A DNA stretch of 49,970 nucleotides, from positions 1 through 49,970 of the forward strand of contig CAICTM010000755.1 in NCBI GenBank assembly GCA_903772945.1, written 5' to 3'. This DNA comes from Seminavis robusta. Lineage: Eukaryota; Bacillariophyta; Bacillariophyceae; Naviculales; Naviculaceae. The notes beneath the pieces are model-generated. The model did no database searches, was not told the DNA's origin, and worked only from the letters and a program-made list of their open reading frames with translations. Each line of letters starts with the position of its first letter. Position 1 is the stretch's first letter. The position numbers were made by a program, and so were the translations under genes. Shown one piece after another: positions 10,934 to 22,383 of the stretch.

Positions 10934-13900
10934 CTATGCAGTCAGGGCATCCTCGTTTGAAACTCTTGTGAATTGAACGGAACCTCCGCCCCTGTGCTTT
11001 GAGAAACCGCCTCGCAGTGCGTACACTACTAGAAATGAAGCCAGCAGCCCAGCACAGAGAGCAATCACTACAGCCGACCGGTCCGGTGCCAGGCTTCCTG
11101 CCTTTGGAACGTTGGGGCCGTGGCCAAAGGAGTCGTTCCCTTCAGTGGTGAAGATGTTGCGGCAAAGAGACGTCATCTTGCCGCACTGTGTGTTCTTGTC
11201 GAAAGATTGCAGTTCTTGGAATCCCCAAACGATGGACTCCAGACAATGGACATAGTTCCAACCCCACCCGTCCTCTCCCTCTCCAAGGTATTGGGCATTT
11301 TTCTTGGAGATTGATGTGCACAGGTTCCAGCACTTTTGGTGAGACAAACTCAAGTGTTCCGAACAACCACTGCTCGCCCACAACTCGCAAGCTGATTCAC
11401 AGGCTCCAATGTAGTCGTCACCGGCATCAATGGTGACAACATCCGAGCAGAGTACCGAATCCTTGTCACCTTCCCTACAATCAGTCATTGCCCCGATTCC
11501 TACCCGGAAGCGCAACCCATCTTCGAGAATCAAGTGAGTATCGTCGTGAGGGCCGACAAACTTCAGGTCTTCGATCCGAATGGATACGGTTACGGTTGTT
11601 TCAGCGCCAGGTTCCAGGTACACTTTCTCGAAGGCTCTCAACCGCTTGTATTCTACGAGGCAGGGTTTTAGCAGAACCGCTGAGGAAATCGCCACTTGGA
11701 ACCACAAAACTATATAGTGCTCCACTTACCTGGGGTAGTCGATCTGCTTTCATCAAACGTGAAGAAGAAAACAGTCTCGGCACCGGCAACTGCGCCCTTG
11801 TTCTTCACCTTTGCCGACACTTTTAGTGGTTCCCTGGAGTTCAAGTTTCCAATTGGAGTGTATTGAAGACGCTTAGTGCTTGGTGGCAATAGAGAATACT
11901 GGAAAACTGTGTAGCTCAGTCCAAAACCAAATGGCCATTGAACAGGGCAGGGAGCGAATTCGTAGTGTGGCAGTGGGTTGGAATCGTCTTGCTTCGTGCA
12001 AATATCCGAAATGGTGCGGAAATACGGCAATCCGCCTCCATCCTCGTACATGGGATAGGTGATAGGGAGCTTGCCACTCGGATTCGCAGCACCGGAAGCA
12101 ATGTTTGCGATCGCCTGACCCGCCATTGGGCCAGGAAGAAAACCGATAATAATTGCGTCGGCAAAATCCTGTCAAGGGCAAGAACGACACCTCGTTAGAA
12201 ACACTGTCGCAACTTGTTCCGGAAAACAGTTCTGAACGAATGACCCATCATAGACGCACCACAATTTGCCGCAGCAAGCGAGGACGACCGCCAAAGTAAA
12301 CAACGACCACCTTTGCATTCGTGCTCTGCTTCACAAGTGAGACAAGCTCATATTGTCCCTACCGGTATACAGAAACCATGAAGTTAGATAATCCCAAGAG
12401 CACCAGTTTTACAGGGCGTTCATACAGTAGGATCCACGATCAACTCACCGCCGGTAAATCCAGGGAATGATCTGGTAGATCTCCAGGCTTTTCCGCATAT
12501 GCCTCTTCGCCTATTCCAATGAAAACAATATCGGCAGTGGTGGCCAAAGCCGCAGCCTTCTCCATGGAGCTTGGCGGTTCTTCTGGACCCAACCCCGCCC
12601 AATTCTTGAACTTTCCGTAGACGCCGTTCATCTGATCCAAGACTCCATTTCCTGTGCCAGGATCCGGCTCATCATTGAGAGGATCTTCACACTCGTGGCC
12701 AAGGATATCCACGCCACAGGTATACTGAGTTGAATGGAAGCCAAATGCAAGAAATGAGGAGCTGGCATACACAAACAGGTATCCCAACAAGGATGATCTC
12801 GGACAAGCCCACTCCCTACCTTGGCATTAGAAAATTTGCTCTTCATGGCATCCAGTACGGTCGAACCGTTCGTAAAGTACTTGTCAGCGTCCCAAACAGG
12901 AACGCCTTGCCACTCTCCAGTCCATCCTCCAGATTGATAGACGAGCGAGTGGATGGTTGGACCCGTCAATAAGATTGATGGTGATTCACCCACGTTCAGA
13001 GGGAGAGTATTTTGCTCATTCTTGACTAGAACAATGGATTGTTCTGCCATATCCAGGGCATCTTGGATATCTTGTGGCTGTCCAATCGTTGCTAGCTCGC
13101 TGTTGTCCATTGTTATTTCCTCGTGAAACATGTTCAGTTTTGCTTTGAGGCGTAACACTCGTTCCGCACTTTGAGTTATTCTGTCTTCCACTAGTGTTCC
13201 GTTGGCAATCCCCTGGTTGACACTCTCTCTAAAGCGAGCTTCACTGTCCGGGATCATGCTCATGTCCACAGACCCCTCTCGCAGGGAATGTACGACAGAT
13301 TGCTCTGGACTGCTAGTGATATGATGAAATTGGTCGAGATTTCGAATTTCTGCGTAATCCGTGACCAGCACACCATCGAACCCCAGCTGTTGTCGCAATA
13401 GATAGCGCAGTGTATTGGGATTGGCCACATTGGGGACCCCGTCCACTTCCGTGTAGCTCTCCATGATTGTCAGCACGTTTTGCTCTCGAATGGCTTTTTT
13501 CCAAGGAGGTAAAAAGTACTGGTACAAGTGCCGCGTTGGAATCCAAGAAGGAGCCCGATCATTTCCAGTGTGGGAAGCAGAGTATCCCACAAAATGTTTG
13601 GCGCAGGCTGCCGCAATGCTGGGAGTGGAATTCCCAGCATGGGTGTCTTTTTCTTGAATGCCAGCAATGAACTGTGCGCCCATTTCAGACACCAAAAAGG
13701 GGTCTTCGCCAAAGGTTTCGTAGACACGAGCCCATTTTGGTTCAATGGCAATTCCCATCAAGGGAGCAAACAACCAATTGATTCCCACTGCCCGTGTGTC
13801 CTTGGCGGATAGCTTTCCTGCTGCGTATGCTACCGTCTTGTTGAAGGTAGCGGCAAGATTAATGGGCTGTGGAGTCGTGACTGCGCCATGAACGTAATTG

Positions 13901-14322
13901 GCCCCGTGTACACTGTCGAGTCCCCAAATGACGGGAGGTCGAGAGTAGTTTTTGGCCACAGCTTGGATGTAGATTGCTGCCTTGCGCATTTCTGTGGGTG
14001 TGAGGGGTCGTCCACTCTGAATGTAGTTCAATACCGACCCAGTGGCATGTTCGCCAATGACTGTACGCACTTTCTCTTCTGATAATCGTTTTGTCCCTGG
14101 TTCATTGGGATTGTCTTCACACAATTGATTTATATCCACTTGAGCCATCTGGCCAATCTTCTCGTTGAGAGACATTGATTTTAGCAGCTGCTGGATGTGG
14201 TCTTCGTCCTTGAGCATCTTCGCTGTAGTCGAAGCCAATGATACATGACCAACTAGCAGTAGAGCAACAAGCAGCCATGTTGCAAGGGCGACAGAACCAC
14301 TTGATAAGAACATCATTGCCAT
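10934..14322 (-). CDS. Glycoside hydrolase family 3 beta-glucosidase-like, C-terminal membrane anchor, 5 exons, 1020 aa
   Basis: Exons are 14322-12820, 12724-12449, 12358-12260, 12168-11730 and 11679-10934. Introns are 95, 90, 91 and 50 nt, and all joins keep frame. The start MAMMFLSS opens a signal peptide (TWLLVALLLVGHVSLAS). The GH3 barrel is clear: LKSMSLNEKIGQMAQV, PPVIWGLDSVHGANYV, FAPLMGIAIEPKWARVYETF, CAKHFVGYSASHTGNDRAPS and FDGVLVTDYAEI. D322 in TDY is the expected nucleophile. The second alpha/beta domain (AEQSIVLVKNEQNTLPL, VVVVYFGGRPRLL) and the C-terminal fibronectin-III-like domain (YPFGFGLSY-type motif, here WPFGFGLSY; LRAFEKVYLEPG) follow. Beyond the usual end are about 150 extra residues with some ten cysteines, one transmembrane helix (VVIALCAGLLASFLVVYAL) and a short basic tail. 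It is therefore predicted to face the cell exterior or a lumen. The likely substrate is a beta-glucan or glycoside; exact specificity is unknown. Confidence 0.92.
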
Positions 14323-14892
14323 CTCTTGGTTGTTTCTTCGCACTATGTGCGTGCGATAAGGCAAAGCGTTCTCTGTCGTTCGACGACGAAAAGTAAGACT
14401 GGGAGGATCAATCCGGCAGAGCTGAAACACCATCCCGGACCTGGTTTCCGTTTACGGACTCTAGTAGAGTCTCTCCAAAGACAGCCCAGCGACAGCCAAA
14501 CTGGTTGCTCAAGAGGACATGCAGCCAACTGTTGTGGCAACGAAGATGGAACCACGGAGGATGTGGGTAGACTACTTATTGGTTGTGGGGATTGCCAAAG
14601 CAGAGGTGCTGAGCACGTGAAAATATTTCTACAGTAGCTGGTGTTTACTAAAAAAGTGCCTTGTCATCTTTCACGACAAGCCGTTGCCTCCCCCTCTTGC
14701 CGTACGGAAGCTCTAGTCTAGCTAAATCCTCCGAGCCAACCAACGCAAAAAGGTAAAGCAAAAACGTGCGCTCTATAACTTCTGTATTATCGTATGCATC
14801 TATCACTCTAGGTCAACAAAAATGGGAGGGTCAGATGTATGTCTTCAGCCTGCCTCCTGTTCAGGCCAAGTCCGTTGTATTTCTTGTTGTGT
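14323..14892. promoter_or_regulatory. Upstream region of the GH3 gene and 3' flank of the thioredoxin-like gene
   Basis: The spacer lies between two minus-strand genes, so it should hold the GH3 promoter and 5' UTR and the terminator of the thioredoxin-like gene. I see no further gene and no distinctive motif. Confidence 0.4.
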
Positions 14893-15633
14893 CTATTTCT
14901 TGCAAGCTCCTCCCTTGGAAACAAATGGCGACAAAAACAGGCCAGTCTCTGGATCCATCTCCAGGTCAGCGCACTCCCCCGCCCGGTATGTCTCGACAAC
15001 TTTTTGAAAGCTTTTGAACTCTGGCTTGACCATTCGAATTTCTTCCACCAATCCTGCAGTGGGACTGTAGATGTGTCCATACGGGAGGGATGGTACTTCG
15101 AGCCCTTGATGCAAGTTGGCATTCTCCTCCAGCACGGGCACCTCTACAAACTTGACATCGGGCATGGAGTGAGCCATGCGGTAAAAGAGGGGTTCCACGG
15201 CCTTGCAAGCACGACACCATTTGGCATAGAATCGAACAACAACCAACCGATCTTGCTCGTCTGCCACCATCTCCTTGTAAGTTTGGAGGGAAACGGCTTC
15301 ATAAACAAATGGTGGCTTGGCAGGATTAATAGCTTTGCTATTCTTCTGTTTCTTTTGTCTGTCCTGTCGCACCACAAGGTCTCGCATTCTCTTGCCGAAA
15401 CTCTTCTGGATCTTCTCCTCGGACAAGGGTGGGTCGGCTGTATTGCTGTAGTATGCAACAGTATTGGATCTTCCGCGAGCAGACAGACGAGAAGATGGTT
15501 GGTCAACATAGGACGGAGAGCACTGGAAGCTATGCATTCTAGACGCCAAAAGTGCAATTATAGCTATGAAAGGGACCATGGCACGAGACCGTTGCTGCCG
15601 CCATGAGGTTGATGGGTATACGTGGACGACCAT
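14893..15633 (-). CDS. Thioredoxin-like protein with WCRAC active site, probably plastid, 246 aa
   Basis: The C-terminal part is a thioredoxin fold: DRLVVVRFYAKWCRACKAVEP with the redox pair C140/C143 in a CRAC motif. PSLPYGHIYSPTAG follows, carrying the cis-proline region. CRAC differs from the CGPC of classical thioredoxins and resembles the plastid thioredoxin-like groups with WCRKC-type sites, so a specialised redox or chaperone role is likely. The N-terminus has a hydrophobic segment (MVPFIAIIALLAS) followed by RMHSFQ, compatible with a signal peptide and a plastid-entry motif with Phe. The first ATG (15633) gives 246 residues. The second (15579) would place the signal peptide at the very start and may be the real one. 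A Lys-rich linker precedes the domain. There is no intron. Confidence 0.82.
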   Translation of the reverse strand: MVVHVYPSTSWRQQRSRAMVPFIAIIALLASRMHSFQCSPSYVDQPSSRLSARGRSNTVAYYSNTADPPLSEEKIQKSFGKRMRDLVVRQDRQKKQKNSKAINPAKPPFVYEAVSLQTYKEMVADEQDRLVVVRFYAKWCRACKAVEPLFYRMAHSMPDVKFVEVPVLEENANLHQGLEVPSLPYGHIYSPTAGLVEEIRMVKPEFKSFQKVVETYRAGECADLEMDPETGLFLSPFVSKGGACKK

Positions 15634-16612
15634 GTTCGATAGTTTGATGGAAGCTGAAAGGATTGTCTCGGAAAGTTATTATTATCTCCGTTGAATGCTT
15701 TTTCTTTGAGAGCCGGTGAAGGTGGTGATGGATGTGATGGCCAAGGTGGTGATGGATGTGATGGGCAGGATTTGCGCAGTCAAGTTATTCTGGCACGATT
15801 GTGGTTGTAGCTGATTGCCTGTACAGCCTGCGTTGAGATCGACGCGTCACTGGAGACTGGAACAGATCAGAAGTGGGGCTGCAACTCCTACTGGTACCAA
15901 AGTAAGTACTGTTGCCTCGGGAGTCGAGTCCTTCCGTTCGAAATGTAGTTTCTGCCTGTGCACTTGCCAACCAGCTCAATAAAAAGCTGATCACTCCGCC
16001 TGTGGGAAACAGTTGCATCAGCACCTTGTAGTCGTCGCCATCTGACTTGGTCGTTTGCATGTTGAAGTGGTGGCGTTTTGCTTGGGGCCTTCCGAATGAT
16101 TCAATTGAGTCGAGTCCTGTAAGTGACTCAAATACTCCCGGCCAGGAAAGGAAAACATTCTCACAAAACTTGTTCCAGCCAGAATCAAATCAAATGCACA
16201 GACCGACCAGGGGAAGGGACACTCGGAGCCGAGTGAGTAAGCTTGAAGGCGATATTAGAATTTCATAGCTTACCCCCGTGTGGGTCTGAAGTATAATCAA
16301 CCTTCATGGATGGACATGCTAGCACCTACGGTAGCACAGTCAACAGACCAGGCCTGCATCAGGATGTTCTCTGAAATTAATTATGCAACTTCATTGGGCT
16401 AATAGTACTTTACTGTATGCGATGTGCCTGCTGTGCGTGATTTATGCTTGTGTCTTGTGCTGGGATCGTTCTGATAGCGGGTGGTCTCTATTGTTGCGTG
16501 CTCTAGATCAAAACTGTCAATGCAAGCCGTCCGTCCCACATGGATAATTCAATGCATGTTCTTCGTGGCTTTGCCTCCTTCCTAATCAGGTTACTTCCTG
16601 AATAGTAATGGC
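15634..16612. other. Intergenic spacer with a short tandem duplication
   Basis: No convincing gene is present. At about 15719-15771 the unit GGTGGTGATGGATGTGATGG occurs twice, separated by CCAA. At 16207-16295 lies one copy of an 89-bp dispersed repeat, described separately. The remainder is unremarkable AT-balanced sequence forming the promoter side of the thioredoxin-like gene and the 3' flank of the next gene. Confidence 0.45.
16207..16295 (-). repeat. 89-bp dispersed repeat, copy 1
   Basis: The reverse complement of this segment matches 41799-41887 with few differences. It includes the self-complementary block CTCGGCTCCGAG and the core ACCCCCGTGTGGGTCTG. The match stops at CCCCTGG on one side. 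It probably represents an old non-autonomous element or element end. Confidence 0.75.
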
Positions 16613-17491
16613 TTAGGGTCGCAGGAGGTCCTCCTTTGCCTGTTCCTCATAGGGGGTCATCACAGCATCTCCGAGCAAAGTGTGTTTTGCACCAATAAAA
16701 CCTTGCTCCTTTTGCCAAATAGTCCCCGCGGTCTTGACCAAGAGTCCATCTCCAAGAGGAAGCACATCAGAGTCTGAAGGGATCTGACTCAACCAACGAA
16801 CTCCACTTAGGTCAATCTTCTCCACAGCTGCAGCAGCATTCCTGTAGTGCAGTGCCTTCATGAAAATGTTGTTAGTCGTCTTATACTTATCGAGTTCATC
16901 ATCTCTCTCCTGGACATACTCCTTGCATTTGGCTTCGGCCTCAACTCTTTCAATCTGCCTCACGGCCAACCTCTCTGGGTCGTACACATCAAATGACAGA
17001 TAGATGCGTCCAGGGTCAATGTGCGCATCATTGCGCTTTGCTCCTGCAGGAAGATGGAAGCCAAGGATGAGGGCGCCGTTTGCTGCGTCTTTTCTGAAGA
17101 TGACTTCCCAGGCAGCCTTCTCCATGCGCACTTTCTGGGTGCCAAAGATGTCAATGAAGGAAGGGTGGCTGAGAACATCGAGTCCTTTGCCACCACTTGA
17201 TGAATTGGGATGGGGTCCATTGGCACCGGGCAATCCAACAACATCCTTCTTGGCAGCTTTTTCCTGGAGCAACTCAACGCACAGCCCCTCCAGCGACATG
17301 CGTGGGCTCCTTTCATCGTTTGCATTCTCTTTGATATCCATGCTGATCTTGAATTTTTCACCGAATTGGCTTTTTTTGAAGTCAGTCAGAAGAGGGTTGG
17401 CCTTGAACGCCCCAAAGATGTCAACATCAAAAGCCAAACCATTGGCCACAGCCAGGGTGGAAGCAAAGGCGAAAAGGACTCTGATCAACAT
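16613..17491 (-). CDS. Unknown protein with ER signal peptide, possibly plastid, 292 aa
   Basis: I do not recognise this family. The protein begins with a clear signal peptide (MLIRVLFAFASTLAVANG) followed by LAFDVDIFGAF. A Phe near the cleavage site allows plastid import in diatoms. The body is soluble: a domain with MEKAAWEVIFRKD and LILGFHLPAGAKR, a statement-like SFDVYDPERLAV strand region, then a charged helix (about residues 180-230) and a C-terminal segment DVLPLGDGLLVKTAGTIWQK. No catalytic motif, metal site or second membrane segment is visible. There is one exon. The ATG at 17491 is the only start that yields the signal peptide. It lies in a run of minus-strand genes but has its own promoter region. 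Confidence 0.75.
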   Translation of the reverse strand: MLIRVLFAFASTLAVANGLAFDVDIFGAFKANPLLTDFKKSQFGEKFKISMDIKENANDERSPRMSLEGLCVELLQEKAAKKDVVGLPGANGPHPNSSSGGKGLDVLSHPSFIDIFGTQKVRMEKAAWEVIFRKDAANGALILGFHLPAGAKRNDAHIDPGRIYLSFDVYDPERLAVRQIERVEAEAKCKEYVQERDDELDKYKTTNNIFMKALHYRNAAAAVEKIDLSGVRWLSQIPSDSDVLPLGDGLLVKTAGTIWQKEQGFIGAKHTLLGDAVMTPYEEQAKEDLLRP

Positions 17492-19674
17492 GGTAGAAAA
17501 CGTACTACGGTATGCATAGTATCAGGCAAGCAGAGAGAAAGAAAGGAAGATTCACTGAGATACCCAACGGATTGACCTTAAGAACTGGGCGATCCTCATC
17601 GGCGTCTTCCGTGTCGCCTCGCCTTACCTTTACTGGTGTCAATAGATTCAAAAGATAGGAGTGGCAACGATACGATTGCGAGCTTATGAGAGAGGCAAGA
17701 GAGAGCTTTTTAGACTTCCAATAGTCCAAGTTATGAGAAAACTTAAAAGTGGTGAGAATCTAATCAACAATGACGGGGAGCCATTAAAAATTCTGTTGTG
17801 ATGCCTACCCATCAAGAATTCTTTTGGATTTTGTTTGATGGCGGTCGTCCAGCCTCGAAAGGTGGCGTTGACACCTGCTTCAAACTTCAAACACTGACGC
17901 CCGAACAGAAAGCAGAATCTTCAATCGGAACTTGTGCTGCCTTTTTGATCTCTTTTTGACAATTTCTGTTCGACAAAAGATGTAACATTTTCAGTTGTGC
18001 GCACACAATAATCAAAATTGGAAAATACTAGTGTTTTGGTTCTTCTTGGTGAAAAATTCAATTTTACTCTGTTTCCTAAAGTCCTGACTCACAAGGTCGC
18101 GATTTTGAAGTGACTCAGAGATAGCACATGCAGACATGTACTAGTACCGTGCATGCTGAAGGCTTCCTCTCACAAGCAGATGTCGTATGGCACCGTTGGT
18201 CCCGGTATCAATGATGAATGTGGAATGATGGATGAGGAATGATGGATGTGGTTTTCTCCATCTATCTGAGCTCTGAGGCGCGTCTGATTTCGATTATCTT
18301 ATATCTTTTGGTGTCAGCCAATATTGTTGTACCGAGGCTACAACCCTCCAAAGAAGCATTAGCTGACATCAACATATTCCTTGTCCTTACCCTTGACGAA
18401 TTTGCTGCTTGAGAAGTCAACTGTTGAGGGCCATGCGAGATTTTCCCCCATTGCCGTGACTCAATTGGATCAGCTGACACTGCATCAGGAAGTTGACACC
18501 CACACGAAATCAAGGTCTCGCTCACAAGCAACATTCGAGATTCGAGACCCTATTGACTCGACTGGAATAGAGTATGATAGTATGGCTTGCTGGGTATGGT
18601 GCCAGAGCTACCCTGTAGCCAACTACCATCATTCTCGTACGCTTGATTGTGAGTGTCTGCAGTGGACCGGTACCGAAAGGTAGTGGCCTGAACAAACGAA
18701 CAGCCACTCCCGTGTGTAAATAGCAGGACAGGAGTGTCTGTATCGGGGGTGTCGAGCTGAAGTCGCATGCTCTGGCAACTAAAATCATAGTTTGTTGCCG
18801 TGAAGTCGAAGCCATATCATCCTCGCTTTACTCTAATCGGTGGGTTGATAGGGGTCGACATTGCAGGCAGGAGGAGTGCAGCATCCGGGGATGAGCTCGG
18901 ATGGAGACTGGTGCGGATCCATTGAAACAGCAGCAGGAACAAGAATCTACGTGTAATCCAATCTTAGTTAGAGGCTAACGCTGTTTGACCAGCCATCCTT
19001 ATGCCTGATCCTCTCCTGCTCTATGCTCCCTCACACTTCCTCCGTAGAAGCAACCAGCATGCTCTCTTCCCAGCACCACCTCCTCCAAACGGTACGTAGA
19101 TTGACAACGCTGACTTTGCAGCAACTGGTTACACCATCAGCAATCTGTCCCTACTATGCATGCTGACAAGAAGATTACGGCTCCAGTCTCCGATACATGT
19201 TGGCTGACGTCTCCAGCAGTTGTCCCTGGCCCCTTTAAGAAACTGGTGGCGACATCAGCTACTACATGTATGTAGATACGACTGCAGGGCCCATCGGTAC
19301 TCTCCCCGTACGATACCCGTAGTACCTAGTTCTGTAGAGCCCTCTCCGGACCCGCGCATTCAAAGCACGAGGCTGAGTCTTTGACAGCTTCGCCACCTTA
19401 CAACGGACTGGCGAAAACAATCGAAGCAAATCGAAAACATCGGATTCGTGCGAAGGATATCCAATGATGTGGATGCATGCGGTCGGCATTGGACGGTTGT
19501 CCCTCTCACAACAACAAAGCCTCGCCGTTCGCACTGAATGAAAGCCATCTTCCACTCTTTGGGACTGCTATCTATCATTCCACAGCTCAGATTGCAGTTA
19601 GAAGATAGCGCAAAGCTATTTCGATAGTTCTCCATCCCATCCGTCCAAGAGATACCCATTATTATCTTGCCACC
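17492..19674. other. Gene-free spacer between divergent genes
   Basis: This 2.2-kb stretch separates the minus-strand unknown protein from inositol-phosphate synthase and must hold both promoters. It includes a short imperfect repeat of GAATGATGGATG near 18215-18250. The open frames found are under about 100 codons, with no family resemblance. The run before 19675 (ATTATCTTGCCACC) gives a reasonable start context for the next gene. Confidence 0.45.
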
Positions 19675-21535
19675 ATGAGCAGCTACCTTAACCTCGAGGG
19701 ACCCTTCAAGGTTGAGTCAGATAACTGCAAATACACTGAAGATGCTATCATCAGTGACTACACGTGAGTAATAGATATGGAATTCAGTTTCGACATGGTC
19801 ATTTGTTGTTGAACTAACAAGTTTTATAATCAGCTATGAGACCACAATGGTCGAGGGAAACACCATCAAGCCTGTCTCGACAAAGATGCAGTTTAAAACC
19901 GAGACCAAGGTTCCCAAGGTACTGTCGAATTTAATTTGTTTTGTTTGATGAGCAACCAATGAATGATGGCATTGTAACTCAATCAGAGTTTTTTTCTTAG
20001 GTTGGAGTGATGTTGGTTGGATTGGGAGGCAACAATGGAAGGTGAGTTAATTATAGAATCATTTGAGTATGGCGAAAACAAAACAATACTCATACTCATA
20101 CCATACATTGTTCTTGATATTACTGTGGAATCAATTTTGTACTTCACATCACAGTACATGTGTTGCCGCTGCTCTTGCCAACAAGATGAAGTTGACCTGG
20201 AACACCAAAGAAGGAGAGCAGAAATCAAACTACTGGGGAAGTGTCATGCTGGCTTCCACTGTCAAGCTTGGAAATGATGCTAGTGGAAATGCGGTCTACA
20301 CTCCTTTGAAAAACATGCTTCCAATGATCGAACCCGATGAAATCGTCTGGGGAGGCTGGGACATCAATAGCATGAATCTTGGTGACGCCATGAAAAGGGC
20401 CAAGGTGCTGGAGTACGATCTCCAGGAAAAGCTCTATCCTCACATGAAGGAGATCAAGCCTTTGCCGTCGGTCTACTTCCCGGACTTTATTGCTGCCAAC
20501 CAGAGCGAACGAGCCGACAATGTCTTGACGGGAACCAAACAGGAACAGTTGGAGCAACTCCAGAAACAAATCAAGGATTTCAAGTCAACAAATAAGGTCG
20601 ACAAGGTCATTGTTCTCTGGACGGCCAACACCGAACGATTCGCTAGTGTGGAAGAAGGCGTCAACGACACGGCAGAAAACTTGTTGGAAAGTATCCAGCG
20701 TGGTGAGGAAGAAGTCAGTTCCTCGACAGTCTTTGCCGTGGCTTCTATCCTGGAGGGCTGTACCTTCATCAATGGGTCGCCTCAAAACACCTTTGTGCCT
20801 GGCGTCATTGAGCTGGCTCGTGAAAAGAAAGTCTTTATCGCTGGGGACGATTTCAAGAGTGGCCAGACCAAAATGAAGTCGGTTCTGGTGGACTTCCTCG
20901 TCTCGGCTGGTATCAAGCCCGTCAGTATCGTGTCCTACAATCATCTTGGTAACAATGACGGTCGTAATCTCAGTGCTCCAAGTCAGTTCCGCAGCAAAGA
21001 GATTTCCAAGTCCAATGTGGTGGATGACATGGTTGCGTCCAACCGTCTTCTCTTTGAAGAGGATGAGCACCCTGATCATGTGGTTGTCATCAAGTACGTA
21101 CCCACTGTGGCTGACTCCAAACGAGCTATGGATGAATACACGTCTGAAATTTTTATGGGTGGAAAGAACACAATTGTCATGCACAACACTTGTGAGGACT
21201 CGCTGTTGGCCACTCCCTTGATCTATGATTTGGTGATCCTGGGCGAGCTGTTTCAACGTATCACCATGAAGAAAGAGGGTAGCAAAAACTGGGAAACATT
21301 CCACCCAGTCCTTTCTCTTCTTTCCTACATGCTGAAAGCCCCGCTTGTCCCAAACGGTGCACCTGTCGTCAATGCTCTTTTCACCCAACGCCAGGCAATC
21401 ATCAATGTTATGCGTGCCTGTCTTGGACTGGGACCCGACAATCACATGACCTTGGAACACCGGTTCGAGTCCACTCTGGCTGATTTGCAGAAGCAAGCGA
21501 CCGCTGGCAAGAAACGCAAAGCAGGTCAAATTTAA
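19675..21535 (+). CDS. INO1: Myo-inositol-3-phosphate synthase, 4 exons, 531 aa
   Basis: This enzyme (EC 5.5.1.4) converts glucose-6-phosphate to inositol-3-phosphate with NAD, the first step of inositol and phosphoinositide synthesis, usually in the cytosol. Exons are 19675-19763, 19834-19918, 20001-20041 and 20155-21535, with introns of 70, 82 and 113 nt; all joins keep frame. Exon 3 is only 41 nt and carries the NAD-binding VGLGGNNG. Family blocks follow: [26 protein letters not shown] (split across the Rossmann region), [65 protein letters not shown] and [17 protein letters not shown]. The length is normal for eukaryotes. The N-terminus has no targeting peptide. A large antisense frame over exon 4 is a shadow. 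Confidence 0.97.
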
Positions 21536-22383
21536 GCAGCTTTCAACGATGGGAATGCGAGAGTATCTCATATTCAATCGGCATGGATGTGGGTATGAAG
21601 TGTGCCTGGTACACTGTTCCTACACAATCCGCACACCCTAATAGGCTATAGTTTTAAGAAGAGTTAGAGTAGGGTACCGTAAGCCCGAGCATGGAATCGA
21701 ATCATCAGCGCATTGCTCGCAAGTTGAGTTGCGGTACCTGTTTGTAATTCCATCACCATTGCTCCCCCGTGAGCCCACCTTGCGAGATCAAAGTCACCAA
21801 AACTCGTCGTAACCAACCAGCTCTGCCAGCATAATGCAACCGGGCGGCTCCGGGTGCTAGAGCTAGCAAGCTTCAAACCAAGCAATGTTGACCCGATTCT
21901 AAAGACCTCTCCATCTCCAGGCCCCGCTAGTGGTCGGACACCTAATTCCAGGGCCTACCAGTACTTGTTGCCCCACTCCTGGACCTCCCCAGGACCATGT
22001 GACCTGCTCATGCACCAACGCTGGTTTATCTCCAGGCATGTCTGGACGAGCTCCACCCCTGGTTCATCCCTCCAGGCCAACTCCAGGGCCTACCGGTACA
22101 CCAGGGTCTACCGTAAGCCAGCCCCGGGCCAGTCTGAACCTGCCCCTGAATCACCGGGCCCAACTCCAGGACCTACACCAGGAACAACTCCTCGACTTAC
22201 TCCTGGACCTGGCCAACCCTGGTTCATCTCCAATAGGACGCTGCGTTGTCGTAAACTCCGCACAGCTCTGTTGGCTGAAACAGAAACTACCAAAACGCGA
22301 GCTGTCGACCCTTGACATGCCTCCATCGCAGTCGGCGCCTCATCTATCTTCGATCAGAGCCTCCTTAGCGGTACACATGCACA
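21536..22383. repeat. Intergenic relic of a Pro-Gly-Thr repeat sequence
   Basis: About 21860-22240 is built from variants of CCAGGACCTACTCCTGG-like units. In broken frames they translate as PGPTPGPTPG. Frames change repeatedly and no long uninterrupted repeat protein results, so I read it as a decayed repeat or minisatellite rather than a gene. A second island of the same type lies at 29640-30070. The remainder is the 3' flank of the inositol synthase gene and the promoter of the kinase gene. Confidence 0.5.

Noticed and set aside
15785..16060. 91-codon minus-strand frame with a hydrophobic N-terminal stretch
   Set aside because: Short, no family resemblance, and composition not clearly protein-like; kept out of the gene list.
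20585..21577. 330-codon open frame on the minus strand
   Set aside because: It lies entirely antisense to exon 4 of inositol-phosphate synthase, whose protein is conserved; the antisense product resembles nothing.
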